From positions 47,501 to 111,500 of the forward strand of contig NW_023501068.1 in NCBI RefSeq assembly GCF_014066305.1: DNA of 64,000 bases. The letters are read 5' to 3'. The notes beneath the pieces were generated by a model. The model was given only the letters and a program-made list of their open reading frames with translations. It did not search any database and was not told where the DNA came from. The DNA is from Letharia columbiana. Lineage: Eukaryota; Ascomycota; Lecanoromycetes; Lecanorales; Parmeliaceae. A program made the position numbers and the translations under genes. This document shows positions 1 to 12,696 of the stretch, in pieces. Within the stretch, counting starts at the first letter, position 1. Each line of letters starts with the position of its first letter.

Positions 1-378
1 AGAATGGTTACACAAACAGGTGGAAGGATTATTATTATCCGATCCCGGACGCGTCTGGTGTGACTACCATGACTACCATATTTGAATGTTTATTTAATCC
101 ACCAATAGTAGGCCAAACTTCATTATTTTTACAGCGTTAGAAAGCGCAAAGCGAGCTTTACAATTTGAGGAATTATGAAGTAACTGTATATATCGCAAGC
201 TGAGTACTTCAAAGTGTAAAACTTCTATATACAAATTTTTGATGAGGGAGGCGCGGGAGGGCTATCGGGCTGACTCAGCCGGTCTAACCAAAAAGCGTAC
301 AGGACCCGAATTGATGATTGGCTGCATATACAAATTCAAGGTTTCCAAGCTTAGCCCTACCTTATTCTTTTATTATGC
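1..378 (+). repeat. Less-mutated copy of a ~378-bp repeat unit
   Basis: This segment aligns base for base with about 1904-2279 (direct) and 2280-2655 (inverted). It starts inside the repeat, so the window edge cuts it. It keeps many CpA and TpG dinucleotides and is visibly more GC-rich than the other two copies, in which most C and G have become T and A. It is therefore either a later arrival or a copy that escaped RIP. No reading frame is present. Confidence 0.75.
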
Positions 379-3300
379 TTGATATGCGTTTTTAACCTAC
401 ACCTACATACAGATATATATATAGAGAGGAGGCGCGCTAAGGTCTAATTAGAAAGGTATATCGAGTATAAAGAATTAATCCATAATAATTGCCTTATAAA
501 AAATAGAGAAAGGCTATATCCTTATAATAAGAAGTATTAAAATACTAAAAAGAAATAAAGATAATATATTAATTAGTAGTATGAATCTCACATTATCTTC
601 TACCGTAATAAAATCTTTCGAATAATAAAATAGCTGTTAGAGTAAGACATCGAACGATTTCAATTCGTTTAAATATATATTGTTTCAAAGTAATGATTTA
701 ATATAGAATTGTGAAGAGTATATAATATAGAATTTTGAAGAGCTAAGTCGTATTCTTAATGCTAAGAATCTTATTGCCGCTTAGTTTCTTTATAGTATTC
801 TTCGTATTTATCTATTATAGTTCCTTCTCTTACTTCTTAATATAGTGGGGATAATAGATTAAATTATAGTAATATTCTTCGTTTATTAAGTAATAATTTA
901 ATATAAAATTATAAAGAGTATATAACGTGGGATCTTGAAGAGCTAAGCCGTATTCTTAATGCTAAAGACCTTATTACCGCTTAATTTCTTTATAGTATTC
1001 TCCGCATTTATCTATTATAGTTTCTTCTCTTACTTTTTCTCTTATAGAGTATTAGATTAAGTGGCTAGCTAAGTAACTAGCTAAGTAACTAGCTAAGTGA
1101 CTAACTAAGTAGATAATTAATATAATATAAAATCTTAAAGAGCTAAGTCATATTCTTAATAATAATAGTTTTATTATTACTTAGTTTCTCCGTAGTATTC
1201 TTCGCATTTATCTATTATAGTTTCTTCTTTTACTTCTTAATATAGTAGAGATAATAGATTAAGTTATAGTAGTATTCTCCGCTTATTAAGTAATAATTTA
1301 ATATAGAATAATTAAGTTATAGTAATATTCTTCGCTTACTAAGTAATAATTTAATACGAAACTATAGAGAGTATATAATGTGGGATCTTGGAGAGCTAAG
1401 TCGTGTTCTTAATGATAATAATCTTATTGCCGCTTGGTTTCTTCGTAGTATTCTTCGTATTTATCTATTATAGTTTCTTCTCTTACTTCTTAATATAGTG
1501 GGAATAATAGATTAAGTTATAGTAGTATTCTTCGCTTATTAAGTAATAATTTAATATAAAATTATAGAGAGTATATAACGTTCGGACGCGTTTAGTGTAA
1601 TTATAATATTTGAATATTAGTTTAACTTATCTATCGCTAGCTTAAGAGAAATATATAGAGAAGAATATATTCGTTTAGACTCTTTTTAAGAGTTTTTTAA
1701 TGCGTTTATAAGTAGTAGTAGATAGCTATTAAACTCGTTTACGACCTCGATTACTAGTAATAGCGAATTCGTTAAGAGGTAATCTAAGGGCGTTAGTAAG
1801 GGGCTCTAATTAGGCGAGGAATATCGAAGACGATTATATTTATATTAATGAAATTAATAGAATTAATAGAATTAATAGAATTAGTAGAATAATAGAAGAA
1901 TAATAATAAAAGAATAACAAATAGGTGGAAGAATTATTATTCGATTTTGAATATATCTAGTATAACTACCATAACTATTATATTTAAATATTTATTTTAT
2001 TTACTAATAGTAGATTAAACTTTATTATTTTTATAGCGTTAGAAAGCGTAAACTAAGCTTTATAATTTACGAAATTATAAAGAAATAGTATTTATAGAGA
2101 GCTGGTTATTTTAGAGTATAACACTTCTATATATAAATTTTTAATAAGGGAGCTCGGGAGAACTAGCGGGCTAACTTAGTTAGTCTAGCTAAAAGGCGTA
2201 ATAACCCTAAATTTATAATTGGCTATATATATAAATTTAAGGTTTTCTAGTTTAGCTCTATCTTATTCTATTATATATACTAATATAATAGAATAAGATA
2301 GGGCTAAACTAGAAAAACCTTGAATTTATATATACAGCCAATTATAAATTCGAGGTTATTACGCCTTTTAGCTAAACTAACTAAATTAGCCTACTAGCCC
2401 TTTCAAGCTTTCTTATTAAAAATTTATATATAGAAGTGTTATACTCTAAAATAACCAGCTTCCTATAAATACTATTTCTTTATAATTTCGTAAATTATAG
2501 AGCTTAGTTTACGCTTTCTAACGCTATAAAAATAATAAAGTTTAGTTTACTATTAATAGATAAAATAAATATTTAAATATAATAGTTATAGTAGTTATAT
2601 CAGACGCGTTCGAGATCGAATAATAATTCTTTCACCTATTTGTTATTCTTTTATTATTATTCTTCTATTATTCTACTAATTCTATTAATTCTATTAATTC
2701 TATTAATTCCACTAATATAAATATAATTATCTTTAATACTTCTCGTCTAATTAGAGCCTCTTATTAACGTCTCTAGACTACTTCTTAGCGAATCTATTAC
2801 TACTAATAATTAAGATCGTAAGCGAGCTTAATAACTATCTACTACTACTTATAAACGCGTTAAAAGACTCTTAAAAAGAGTCTAAATAGATATATTCTCC
2901 TTTATATACTTCTCTTAAGTTAGCGATAGATAAGTTAAACTAATATTTAAATATTATAATTATATTAAACGCGTCTAAACGTCATATACTCTCTATAATT
3001 TTATATTAAATTATTATTTAGTAAGCGAAGAATACTACTATAATTTAATTTATTATTTTCACTATATTAAGAAGTAAGAGAAGAAACTATAATAGGCAAA
3101 TGCGGAGAATACTACGGAGAAACTAAGCGGCAATAAGGTTACTATCATTAAAAACACAGCTTAGCTCTCTAAGATCCCACATTATATGCTCTCCACGGTT
3201 TCGCATTAAATTATTACTTAGTAAGTGGAGAATACTACTATAACTTAGCCGTTTTATATCAAATTATTACTTAGTAAGCGGAGAATACTACTATAACTTA

Positions 3301-4181
3301 ACCTGTTATCCCCACTACATTAAAGAGTAAAAGAAGAAACTACAATAAGCAAATGCGGAGAACACTACGGAGAAACTAAGCGATAATAAGGCTATCATCA
3401 TCAAGAATACGGCTTAGCTCTTTAAGATTTTATATTATATTAGTTATTTACTTAATTAATCACTTAGCTAGCTACTCAGCTAACTACTTAGCTAGCTATT
3501 TAATCTAATACTCTATAAGAGAAGAAGTAAGAGAAGAAACTATAATAGATAAATGCGAAGAATACTACGGAGAAATTAAGCGGTAATAAGGCTTCTAATA
3601 CTAAGAATACGGCTTAGCTCTCTAAGATCCCACATTATATGCTCTCTACGGTTTTATATTAAATTATTACTTAATAAATAAAGAATACTACTATAACTTA
3701 GTCTATTATCCTCACTATATTAAAAAGTAAGAGGAGGAACTATAATAGATAAATGCGGAGAATACTATAGAGAAATTAAGCGGCAATAAGGCCCCTAGCA
3801 CTAAGAACACGACTCAGCTCTCCAAAATCCTATATTATATACTCTCCACGGTTCTATATTAAATCATTACTTCGGAATAATATATATTTAAATAAATTGA
3901 AATCGTCCGATATCTTACTCTAACAGCTATTTTATTATTCGAAAGATTTCACTACGATAGAAGATAATGTGGGATTCACACTACTAATTAGCATATTATC
4001 TTTATTTCTTTCCGATATTTCGATACTTCTTACTATAAGGATATAGCCTTTCTCTGTTTTTTATAGGTAATTATTATAAATTAATCCTTTATACTCGATA
4101 TACCTTTCTAATTAAGCCTTAGCGCGCCTCTCTTCATATATATATACTTATATATAGGTTAAAAACGTATAGTAAGCGATC
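377..4181. repeat. Giant imperfect palindrome, arms ~1.9 kb
   Basis: Bases 377-2279 and 2280-4181 are reverse complements of each other with few indels. Position x pairs with about 4559 minus x near the centre (2268 with 2291) and within five bases at the outer ends (377 with 4177). The centre has almost no spacer, only 6 bases between ctattatat and atataatag. Each arm holds four copies of a roughly 200-bp unit. No coding potential survives. The arms have diverged by scattered transitions, as expected if RIP acted after the inversion arose. The right end abuts the LINE endonuclease region directly. Confidence 0.85.
690..1560 (+). repeat. ~200-bp minisatellite units in the left palindrome arm
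   Basis: Anchor word agctaag recurs at 741, 941, 1141 and 1394, each followed by the same pyrimidine-rich tail (ttcttctcttacttctta). The spacing is 200, 200 and 253 bases; the last interval is lengthened by a partial unit. A 12-bp sub-repeat (ctagctaagtaa) lies at about 1061-1110. The mirrored set occupies about 3000-3870 in the right arm with anchors near 3160, 3412, 3612 and 3812. Confidence 0.7.
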
Positions 4182-4244
4182 AGAGTTCGATTTAACTTAG
4201 AAAAATCCAACTTCATGAATTTAATTCATGGGCCTTTACTTATA

Positions 4245-5142
4245 TATACTAATATTATAATATAATATAAAAAAATCTAAAATAGTTATAATAGAATTTT
4301 TCGATAATAAAAAGATTTATAATATTAATATAGTAGTAATTTAAAAGCCTTAAAGAAATATTAATATAAATATATTATATTATTCTCTAAAGAATAGATT
4401 TAACTTAATTTACTTCTATTATAATAATATATAAATATACTTCTATATTAATAAGAGAATATTATTAAAGTAATAATACTTATTATATTATTTATTAAAC
4501 CTCTATACTCTTAATATTAAGTTTAAAAATAATAGAATTATATATATATATAATATCTATAATCTTAATAATTAATAAATAGACGAATTTAACGAATTAT
4601 ATAAAACGCTTATAAAGTTTAAAAATAATAAATAGATTATATTAGGCGATTTTAATCTTTATTATATAATATAGAGAGAATTAAATACTTATATCGATAA
4701 GAGAGTAGAAGAACTAATATTTATAGCGAAAGAATTTATTATAAAATAAGTATTACTAATAGAAATAATAATATATAAAAAAAACTATTAAATAATAATA
4801 GATCTACTATTCGTTATTTTAGTATTAATAATAAATATTATTAATTATAATATTAGAAATAATTTTAAAAGCGAATTTAATTATCTTCTAATTTTTATAA
4901 AGTCTAAGCTAATTATAATAAAGTTAATATTAATAATACGCTAAAACTTTAATAAATTAAATATCGAGGTTTTAAGAGAAATACTCGCTAGAGCTATAAT
5001 ATTAAAAGAGTATTTAATTAATTTTTAAGAGAATAGTAAAAATTTTATTAATAATAATATCGATTATTAAGTAATAGCTATTATTAACTCTATTTAAGCG
5101 ATTATAAAGAAGTTTACTTCGATTATTAAATTTACTAGTCGA
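4245..5142 (+). mobile_element. RIP-degraded LINE (Tad-like), endonuclease half
   Basis: Translating the plus strand with many stops still gives recognisable blocks of the apurinic endonuclease domain of fungal Tad-clade LINEs: YNIKKSK near 4263, the hallmark ILGDFNL near 4638-4658 followed by RVEELIFIAKEF, and IIIDLLFV near 4797. The order and spacing match an EEP endonuclease. No ORF1 (gag-like) part is visible upstream, where the palindrome begins, so the element is 5'-truncated or interrupted there. It is continued after 17,937. Not functional. Confidence 0.75.
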
Positions 5143-5340
5143 AAAGATATAATATATTCTATGAAATATTTCATACTAAGTAATATTATATCGTACTCGA
5201 ATATAATATAAATAGAGTCGAATACTATTTCATTTTTCTAATATAAGTTCGAGATCTTAGCGAGATATCTTACGGTATAGTATATTTATAATATTATACT
5301 ATAAAATAATATATATATAAGATATTTCAATTGAAATTTC
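5143..5340 (+). repeat. Left terminal inverted repeat of the 12.8-kb element
   Basis: Reverse complement of about 17748-17936, at moderate identity after RIP. Unlike the interior it retains several CpA/TpG dinucleotides (for example near 5161-5230). Confidence 0.6.
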
Positions 5341-6896
5341 TATATTTATAGAATAATCCGACTAAGATATATAGAATATATTTATTCTTCTTTATTAAGA
5401 GAGAGGGAATATAAAGAGTAATTTAATATAGCTATTTATCTTCTTATTAATAGTAATAATTAGAATAATAATTAGAACTATAAGCGTCTCTATTCTTCTT
5501 CTTAAAATTATAATATAAAAGAATATTCTAAATTTTAAATCTTTAAATATTATAAGAATAAAATTCTATAATTATCTCTATTTATATATTTATCTTAACG
5601 CGTTAAATAAGCTTAATAAACTTTATATTTATTCTTCTCTCGAATTCTTCATTACTCTTCTATTCTACTCTATTATAATTCTTTTAAATTCCCTAAGTCT
5701 ATCTTTATCTAATTAAACTTATTAATTATTTATAAATAGATTCGCTTCTTAAGTTATCTTAGATCTCTTCTTTAAGATTAAATCTATTATTATTAACTCT
5801 CTCTAATTATAAACTTATTAATTATTTCTTTATATATTATAGAGTATTAATAATATATCTTAATAAATTTATAAATATTAAACTTATCGAAGTACTTTTT
5901 ATAAGCTTATTATCTTCGCTAATATAATTATTATAAATATTAATTAAGTTTTTATATAAAGTATTATTAGCTCTTTTAGTCTAATTTAATATACTAAGAT
6001 CTTCTTTAAAATTAAGTCTAGCTTATTTAAGCTTATTTTCTTAATACTTTATATAAAGAATTATTATTAGAATATGAAATATCGCTAATAAATAATACTT
6101 CTAAGTACTATAATATCTTTTAATTATTAAGAAATATCGCTTATATATAATAGTCTCCGCGAGAGAATAAAGAATATTATAAGTTATTCGAGTAATTATA
6201 GCGTATTTAAATTTTAATTTCTTTTATTACTCTAGAATTAAAAGATTCGCTAGATTATTAAAAAAAGCTTTATAAAGATTAGAAGTAAGATTATAATTAG
6301 AATAATAATTAGAAGACTTATTATTTCTTCTATACTACTAAAGCTAATTATATCTATTTTTATTATCTAAATTCTTAATCTTAGATTCTATTATTTAATT
6401 AAGCATATTTTTATTTAGCTAATTTATTCGCTTAGCTCTTTATAATTAACTACTTATATTAATATTTTAATAATTTTAAAATATTCTTTTAAGCGCTTTC
6501 TAGTAAATCTTTGTTTATAGTTTCTCTCTAATATTAATTTTCTAATTTAATCTCTTTAATTTTATATTATTATAATTTAGATATAAAAGTATAACTTATT
6601 TATATAAATAGCTTAAATCTAATTAAGTTTAACTATAATAGATAATTAATTTCTCGTGAGTTATCTTAAGAGTTTTAAGAAGTTCTTTTTTTTAAGAAAC
6701 TCTCTTTCTTCTTAATTTTTCGAGTTTTTTATTTATATAATTAAATAGATAATTATAGACGTTAAAGATATAGTAAATTATAATCTTCTTTTCTCTATTT
6801 ATTAATTTTATAAATTTATAAAAAAATCTAATAAGTTAAATTAAATATTAAATCTATTAGAAATTAATTAAAAATTATTTAGACGTCTAGATTATA

Positions 6897-7548
6897 CATC
6901 TGCAAATCTGAAAAGTTCCTTTTCATACGATTTCCGTCTGGCTCCGCACTATAAGCACGATTTAGTACGATTTAGTTATTAAGTAGACTTTATCTATATT
7001 TAACTCTTTTCACCGATTTAGTAACTATCTTAATTCTTTCCGCCAGTTCTATCAGTTTAGTAACTTAAAAAAAATTTAGTAACTTTAAAAATTTTACGTA
7101 ATGCACTCTAATATACTCTACTAGTAAGTACTATTCTATATATATATGATATTAATATATATTATCATTAATATACGTATTATTATACGCTATATTAGAG
7201 TATTATCTATATAACTAATTTTATTAAATTATCTAATTCCGTAATCAAATTTAAGTTGATATTGATACTCGTCGCTATAGAACCTTATCGTTATAATATC
7301 GATTATTAGAACTTTTCTTTTTTCGTATATATTGCTATTAAACTAATAGAACTAACGGAAAAGATTAGAATAGTTATTGAATCGGCGTAATTTTAGCTGA
7401 TTTTTGAGATAGTTGCTTAAATAGCGTAATTTTAGCTTTAAAGATTTTATAAGTTAGTTGCTCAATCTTCTTAATTTTTAATTTAACAGCCCTAATACGC
7501 AAGATCAGCAATTTGAAATTTAGCAGAAATTTTTAAGATTTGCAGATG
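6897..7548. mobile_element. 652-bp MITE with TA target duplication
   Basis: The element starts with catctgcaaatct and ends with the exact inverse agatttgcagatg; the similarity extends to about 20 bp per end (aaaa/tttt follows). It is flanked on both sides by TA (6895-6896 and 7549-7550). Length, short TIR and TA duplication fit a non-autonomous Tc1/mariner-type element. It has no ORF. Its base composition is much less AT-skewed than its surroundings and keeps CpA and TpG, so it inserted after most of the local RIP. Confidence 0.8.
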
Positions 7549-10500
7549 TAGTTTTTATTTATAATTATTTTTTATTATTTAATCTTAAGTAGATAGTTAA
7601 TCTATTCTTTAAAAAGTATATAATATTAATATAAAGAAGTAAAGCGTAAATTAATATCTAATAAGTTAAATTTTAGCGAGTCTTAATATTCTAAAAGAGC
7701 TTAAAAGGATATCTCTAATAATATTACTTCTCTTTAGAAGATTAATATTTATCTAATATTAAAATATTTTTATCTTAAAGTCGTTTAGCTTATAATATAA
7801 AAAAGATCTCTTTACGCTAATCGCTAGCATTAATATATATAGCGATTTTTTGAATTTTAATATAATTAATAATATAATAATTAGAATAATAATAAGAAAT
7901 ATTATATCTTTATTAGAGTTATCGATAGATTAATTATATTTATTTAAACTTAATTCTTATCTTCTTTATTACTTTAGCTTCTCTAAAATTTCTTATTTAT
8001 TAAAGTAATTCTAATATTATCTAAAAGTTCTTTTAAGATTAATTAAATAATATACGCTATATAGAGAATATATTATAAATAATTTAAGAGACTTAAATTC
8101 TCTAATATTAAGTAGAGTTATTTATTATAAAAATAGAAAGATAAGTAATTAAATTGTTGAAGAGTATATTATTATTATTAATATTATTAGTTATAAGTTT
8201 AAGTATATAAGATTAAATCTTATATTTTATAAGAATTAGATTAATAATACTTATAAGTTTCTAACTAATATATTTACCTTCGATATATTTAAAGTCTATA
8301 AGAATCTTATATTATTACTAGTTAATATTAATAAAAAGATTAAAATTATTATAAATAATTAATAGTTATAAAATAATTAATAATTTAGAGCTAGAGAGAC
8401 TTTAATATTATCGATTAATAAATTCTTTAATAATTTTATCTCTAGCTCTATAGCTTTTCTTATTAGCTAATTCTTTATAATAAATATTAACTTTAATTAT
8501 ATATTAGAATCGAGATAGTATAAAAATTATAATATCTTAGAATTATTAGTAATTATAAATAGAATATTAGTATTTATAATCTAGCGATAAAATTATTTTA
8601 GAAAGTCTTCGCATATAAACTTTTAATCTTCTAATATTATAAGAGAATTTTAATATTATCTTTTCTAGAGTAAATAGTAAATTAAATATTCTATTTATTA
8701 TTTTATTTATTAATAGTCTATATCGTCTAGCTTAGAAATATATCTAATTTTTATAATTATTAATTAGATTTATTTATTATAAACTACTTAAATTAGATTT
8801 CTTAATATATTTCTTAGATTTAATATATATTATTATATCGCTTATTTCGTAATCTATAAATAAGTAAATTAGAATCTTATCGTAGTAATAATAAATAATA
8901 TATAACTTTCTAAAATTAACAAGCGTATATTCGTTAAATTATATTTATTTCTAGAATTTTCTAATTTCTAAAGCCTTAATAAATAGATTAATAATCGCTA
9001 TTAAATTTAAACTAATTCTATATAATCTATACTATCTTTATTTACTATTATATCTATTATTTTTTATTATTAATATTAAAAAGAAAGTAAGATTTATTAC
9101 TATCTTTATATTAAAATATATTTATTAATATCTTATACTAAGTATCGTTAATTAAGAAAGTTAAGTTTACGCTAAATAAAGATCTAGTTAATATCTTAAG
9201 ATTAAGATATTTAAAGAGAAATTAAAAGAGATATATAAATAAATAAAATATTAGAAATAAAATAAGATTAATATTTAATATATAAATTCTATCTTCTCGC
9301 TATAATAGAAACTTTATTTTAATAACTTATATCGCTTTAATAATTTATACCGCTTTAATAATATATCGCTATATTATTTTTAATATTTTAAATTAAAGAT
9401 TAACTCTTTCTAATTAGCGTTATAATTAATAATTATATATTTAAGAGTATATAATAACGCTAATATAGAATTAATATTTAATTTTATTAATTTAAAACTC
9501 TAATTAGTCTAGCTATTAACGCTTCTCTACTTAATATAATATATACTTTATTTACTTTAATATTAATACTTATTTATTATTATATTATTTTAATTATTAG
9601 AATTAAGAGATTATATTTATTTAATTAATATTCTAATCGCTAGCTATATTAATAAGAGATATATATTAATATCTTAAAACTATTAAATTTATTTTATTAG
9701 ATATTAATATAGAATTAAAATTTAATTTAAATACTTTAATAATTTAATTAGCTAAACTAATTATTATCTAAATCTTCTATATATAAAAATTAAATCTTTT
9801 ATCGCGCTAAGATTATTTTTAAATATTAATATCTTTCTTATTAATATAACTCTCTTCTTATTTAAGTAATATTATAATATCTTTTACTTAAACGTTAAAA
9901 TATTAAAATATTATATTCTTCGCTTTTAATTAAATAATATTATCTTTAAATCGATATCTTTAATCTTATAAAAATAATAATTAGTTCGTTATAGACGAAG
10001 GCGAAAAAGAAATAATATCTTCTTCTATCTTTATAATAGAAGAAGAGAAAAAAATAAGTAAATTAATTATAAGCTATACGCGAGTCTAATATCTAAGAAT
10101 AACGAATTAATAAAGTTATAATATTAAAATAAAGAGCTCTTCTTATAACTAATAAATATAAGATTAAATAGAAATTAATTAAATTAATAAGATTATCTTT
10201 AATAGATATATCGCGTATATAAAGAATATCGAAATATATGAAATATATATGAAATATAAGAGGGGGCGTATATATATAGCTATAAATATCTAAAGTATAT
10301 TTAAAATATAGAAAGAAGCGCTTATATATAGCTCTACGATATATATTAATAAAAAAGAAATTAATCCTTTTTTTAATTAGCTTTCTAATTAACGTTTAAA
10401 CTTAATTTATCTTTAAATAATATTTTATTCTAATAAGATTTTAGTTATATAATATTAGTTAGCTCGATAATAAATATTTAATATTATTCTTTTCTAATTT

Positions 10501-11644
10501 ACTCTCTTCTTTCTTAAAAATTCTTTTTATTATTATAGTATTTATATTATAATATACTTATTTATTATAATACTATCTATATCTAAAGAAAATAAAATTA
10601 TTTTCTCTATATTCTATAATTAAATTAAATTAATAATATTATTTTTATAAAGTAAGTATATATCTTAATAGCGCTATATCTCTTAATATAATAATTAATT
10701 ATAATATTAATTATAATTCGTTAATATATAGTATTATTATTTATTAAAGCTATTAACTTAATAATTATAAAAACTTAGAAAATTCTTAATAATTTATTAA
10801 TTACTAATTTAGACTTATTTAAATTATCGAAGTAAAGTAAAAATAAGACTTCGCGAAGATAAAGATTAGAAGATTATATGCGAAGTTTAAAAAGTATAGC
10901 TATAAATAAGAAAAGTGCGTAGTTATATTAATTATATATATCTAAATTAGATAGTAAATTAATTATATACGTTAATTATATTATTACTAATTAGACTTTA
11001 AAGTCTATATATTAAAGAAAATTCGTACGATTATAGAGATTAATAAATTTAATTATTTTTTAAATTATATTTATTTAAGTAATAAAGAAGATCTTAATTT
11101 ATATAACTTCAAAATCGATTAATTCGCTTCGAATTTAACTCTCTATATTATATATACTTTAAGAAGCTATAAAGATAAAATTAGCGAGTAATTTTAATAA
11201 TATAACTTACTCTTTAATAATTATAAATAAAGAAAATTATTAACTAATATCTAGTGGCTTAATTATATATATTTTATATAAAAAGAATTACTTTATAATT
11301 AAAAGATATATAGCTTTTTAGATAATTATAATAAGATATAAGTTTATAAATAATAATATAATATTATTAAAGTCTAGATATAGTTTTTATAAAAAGAAAA
11401 TATATAATAAATAAAAGAAAAACTATTCTAAGTTAAGAATAAGATATTCTAATTATTATTCTACTTATTACGCTTAATTAATAATATTTAACTATTATAC
11501 TTAATCTAATAACTTTATATATTTTATATTTATAGAATAAAACTTCTTAAATCGATTTAAATATAGATATATATTTATAAAAATACTACTACTCTAATAA
11601 AAGAGACTTTTTATTCTAGAATCTATATTAAATTAAAGATTATA

Positions 11645-12104
11645 TCTCTATATTTAATAGCTTTAATTTCTATAGTTATTATTAATATCGCGATTAAATT
11701 TATATAATAATAATATATCTTTTTTATTAGCGGGTATCTCTATATTTAATAGCTTTAATTTCTATAGTTATTATTAATATCGCGATTAAATTTATATAGT
11801 AATAATACGTCTTTCTTATTAGCGAGTATCTCTATATTCGATAGCTTTAATTCTTATAGTTATTATTAATATCGCGACTAAATTTATATAGTAATAATAC
11901 GTCTTTCTTATTAGCGAGTATTTCTATATTCGATAGCTTTAATTTCTATAGTTATTATTAATATCGCGATTAAATTTATATAGTAATAGTATATCTTTTT
12001 TATTAGCGAGTATCTCTATATTTAATAACTTTAATTTCTATAATTACTATTAATATCGCGATTAAATTTATATAATAATAATATGTCTTTCTTATTAGCG
12101 ATAT
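11645..12104 (+). repeat. Minisatellite, 5 x 92 bp
   Basis: Five head-to-tail copies start at 11645, 11737, 11829, 11921 and 12013, a constant period of 92. Each contains the core attaatatcgcgat and ends with tattagcg. The copies differ by a few transitions. The array lies inside the 12.8-kb element. Confidence 0.85.
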
Positions 12105-12696
12105 TTTTTTTTTACTTTTTTTTTGTTTTTTAATTTATTTTTTTCGATTAAATTCTTATTTTTTTTCTTATTAATAAGTATATTAATAATCGTAAATAGT
12201 TAAAATATAATAGAAAATAGTAGATAACTCTTAGTAATATTCGATTCTTAAATCTATAGCTTCTTTATCTTATTTAGAAGTAAAGATATTTATATCTAGA
12301 ATTTAAAGTAAGTAAATTCTAATATATAGTTAATAAATATCTAGATATAAATCTTCTAGTACTTCTCGCTAAGCGTTTAACGCTTAAAAGAAGAATATTA
12401 ATCTTTAATTACGCTTATATAAATCTTTTAAAAAAAAGCTATATATTAATAGAAAGTCTTAATTTATATTAATTTTAATTATAAAGATAATTATAATTAT
12501 AATTTTAAATATAATTAGATATATAAGTTATAAGACTTATTACTAGCTAGTAAATAAAAGATTAAATTCTATTAATTATTCTATTTAATATCTTATTTAT
12601 TATAAAAATATAGAGTTATCTTTTAAAAGCGAAACTTTAAAGATAATAGTTAAATAATATAATATATATATAATATAAAATCTTACGAACTACGCG

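Noticed and set aside
1..2279. LTR retrotransposon bounded by the direct repeats 1-378 and 1904-2279
   Set aside because: The interior has no gag-pol trace, only 200-bp repeats, the repeats differ greatly in mutation load, and the same unit is also present inverted at 2280. A tandem/inverted repeat unit explains the data better.
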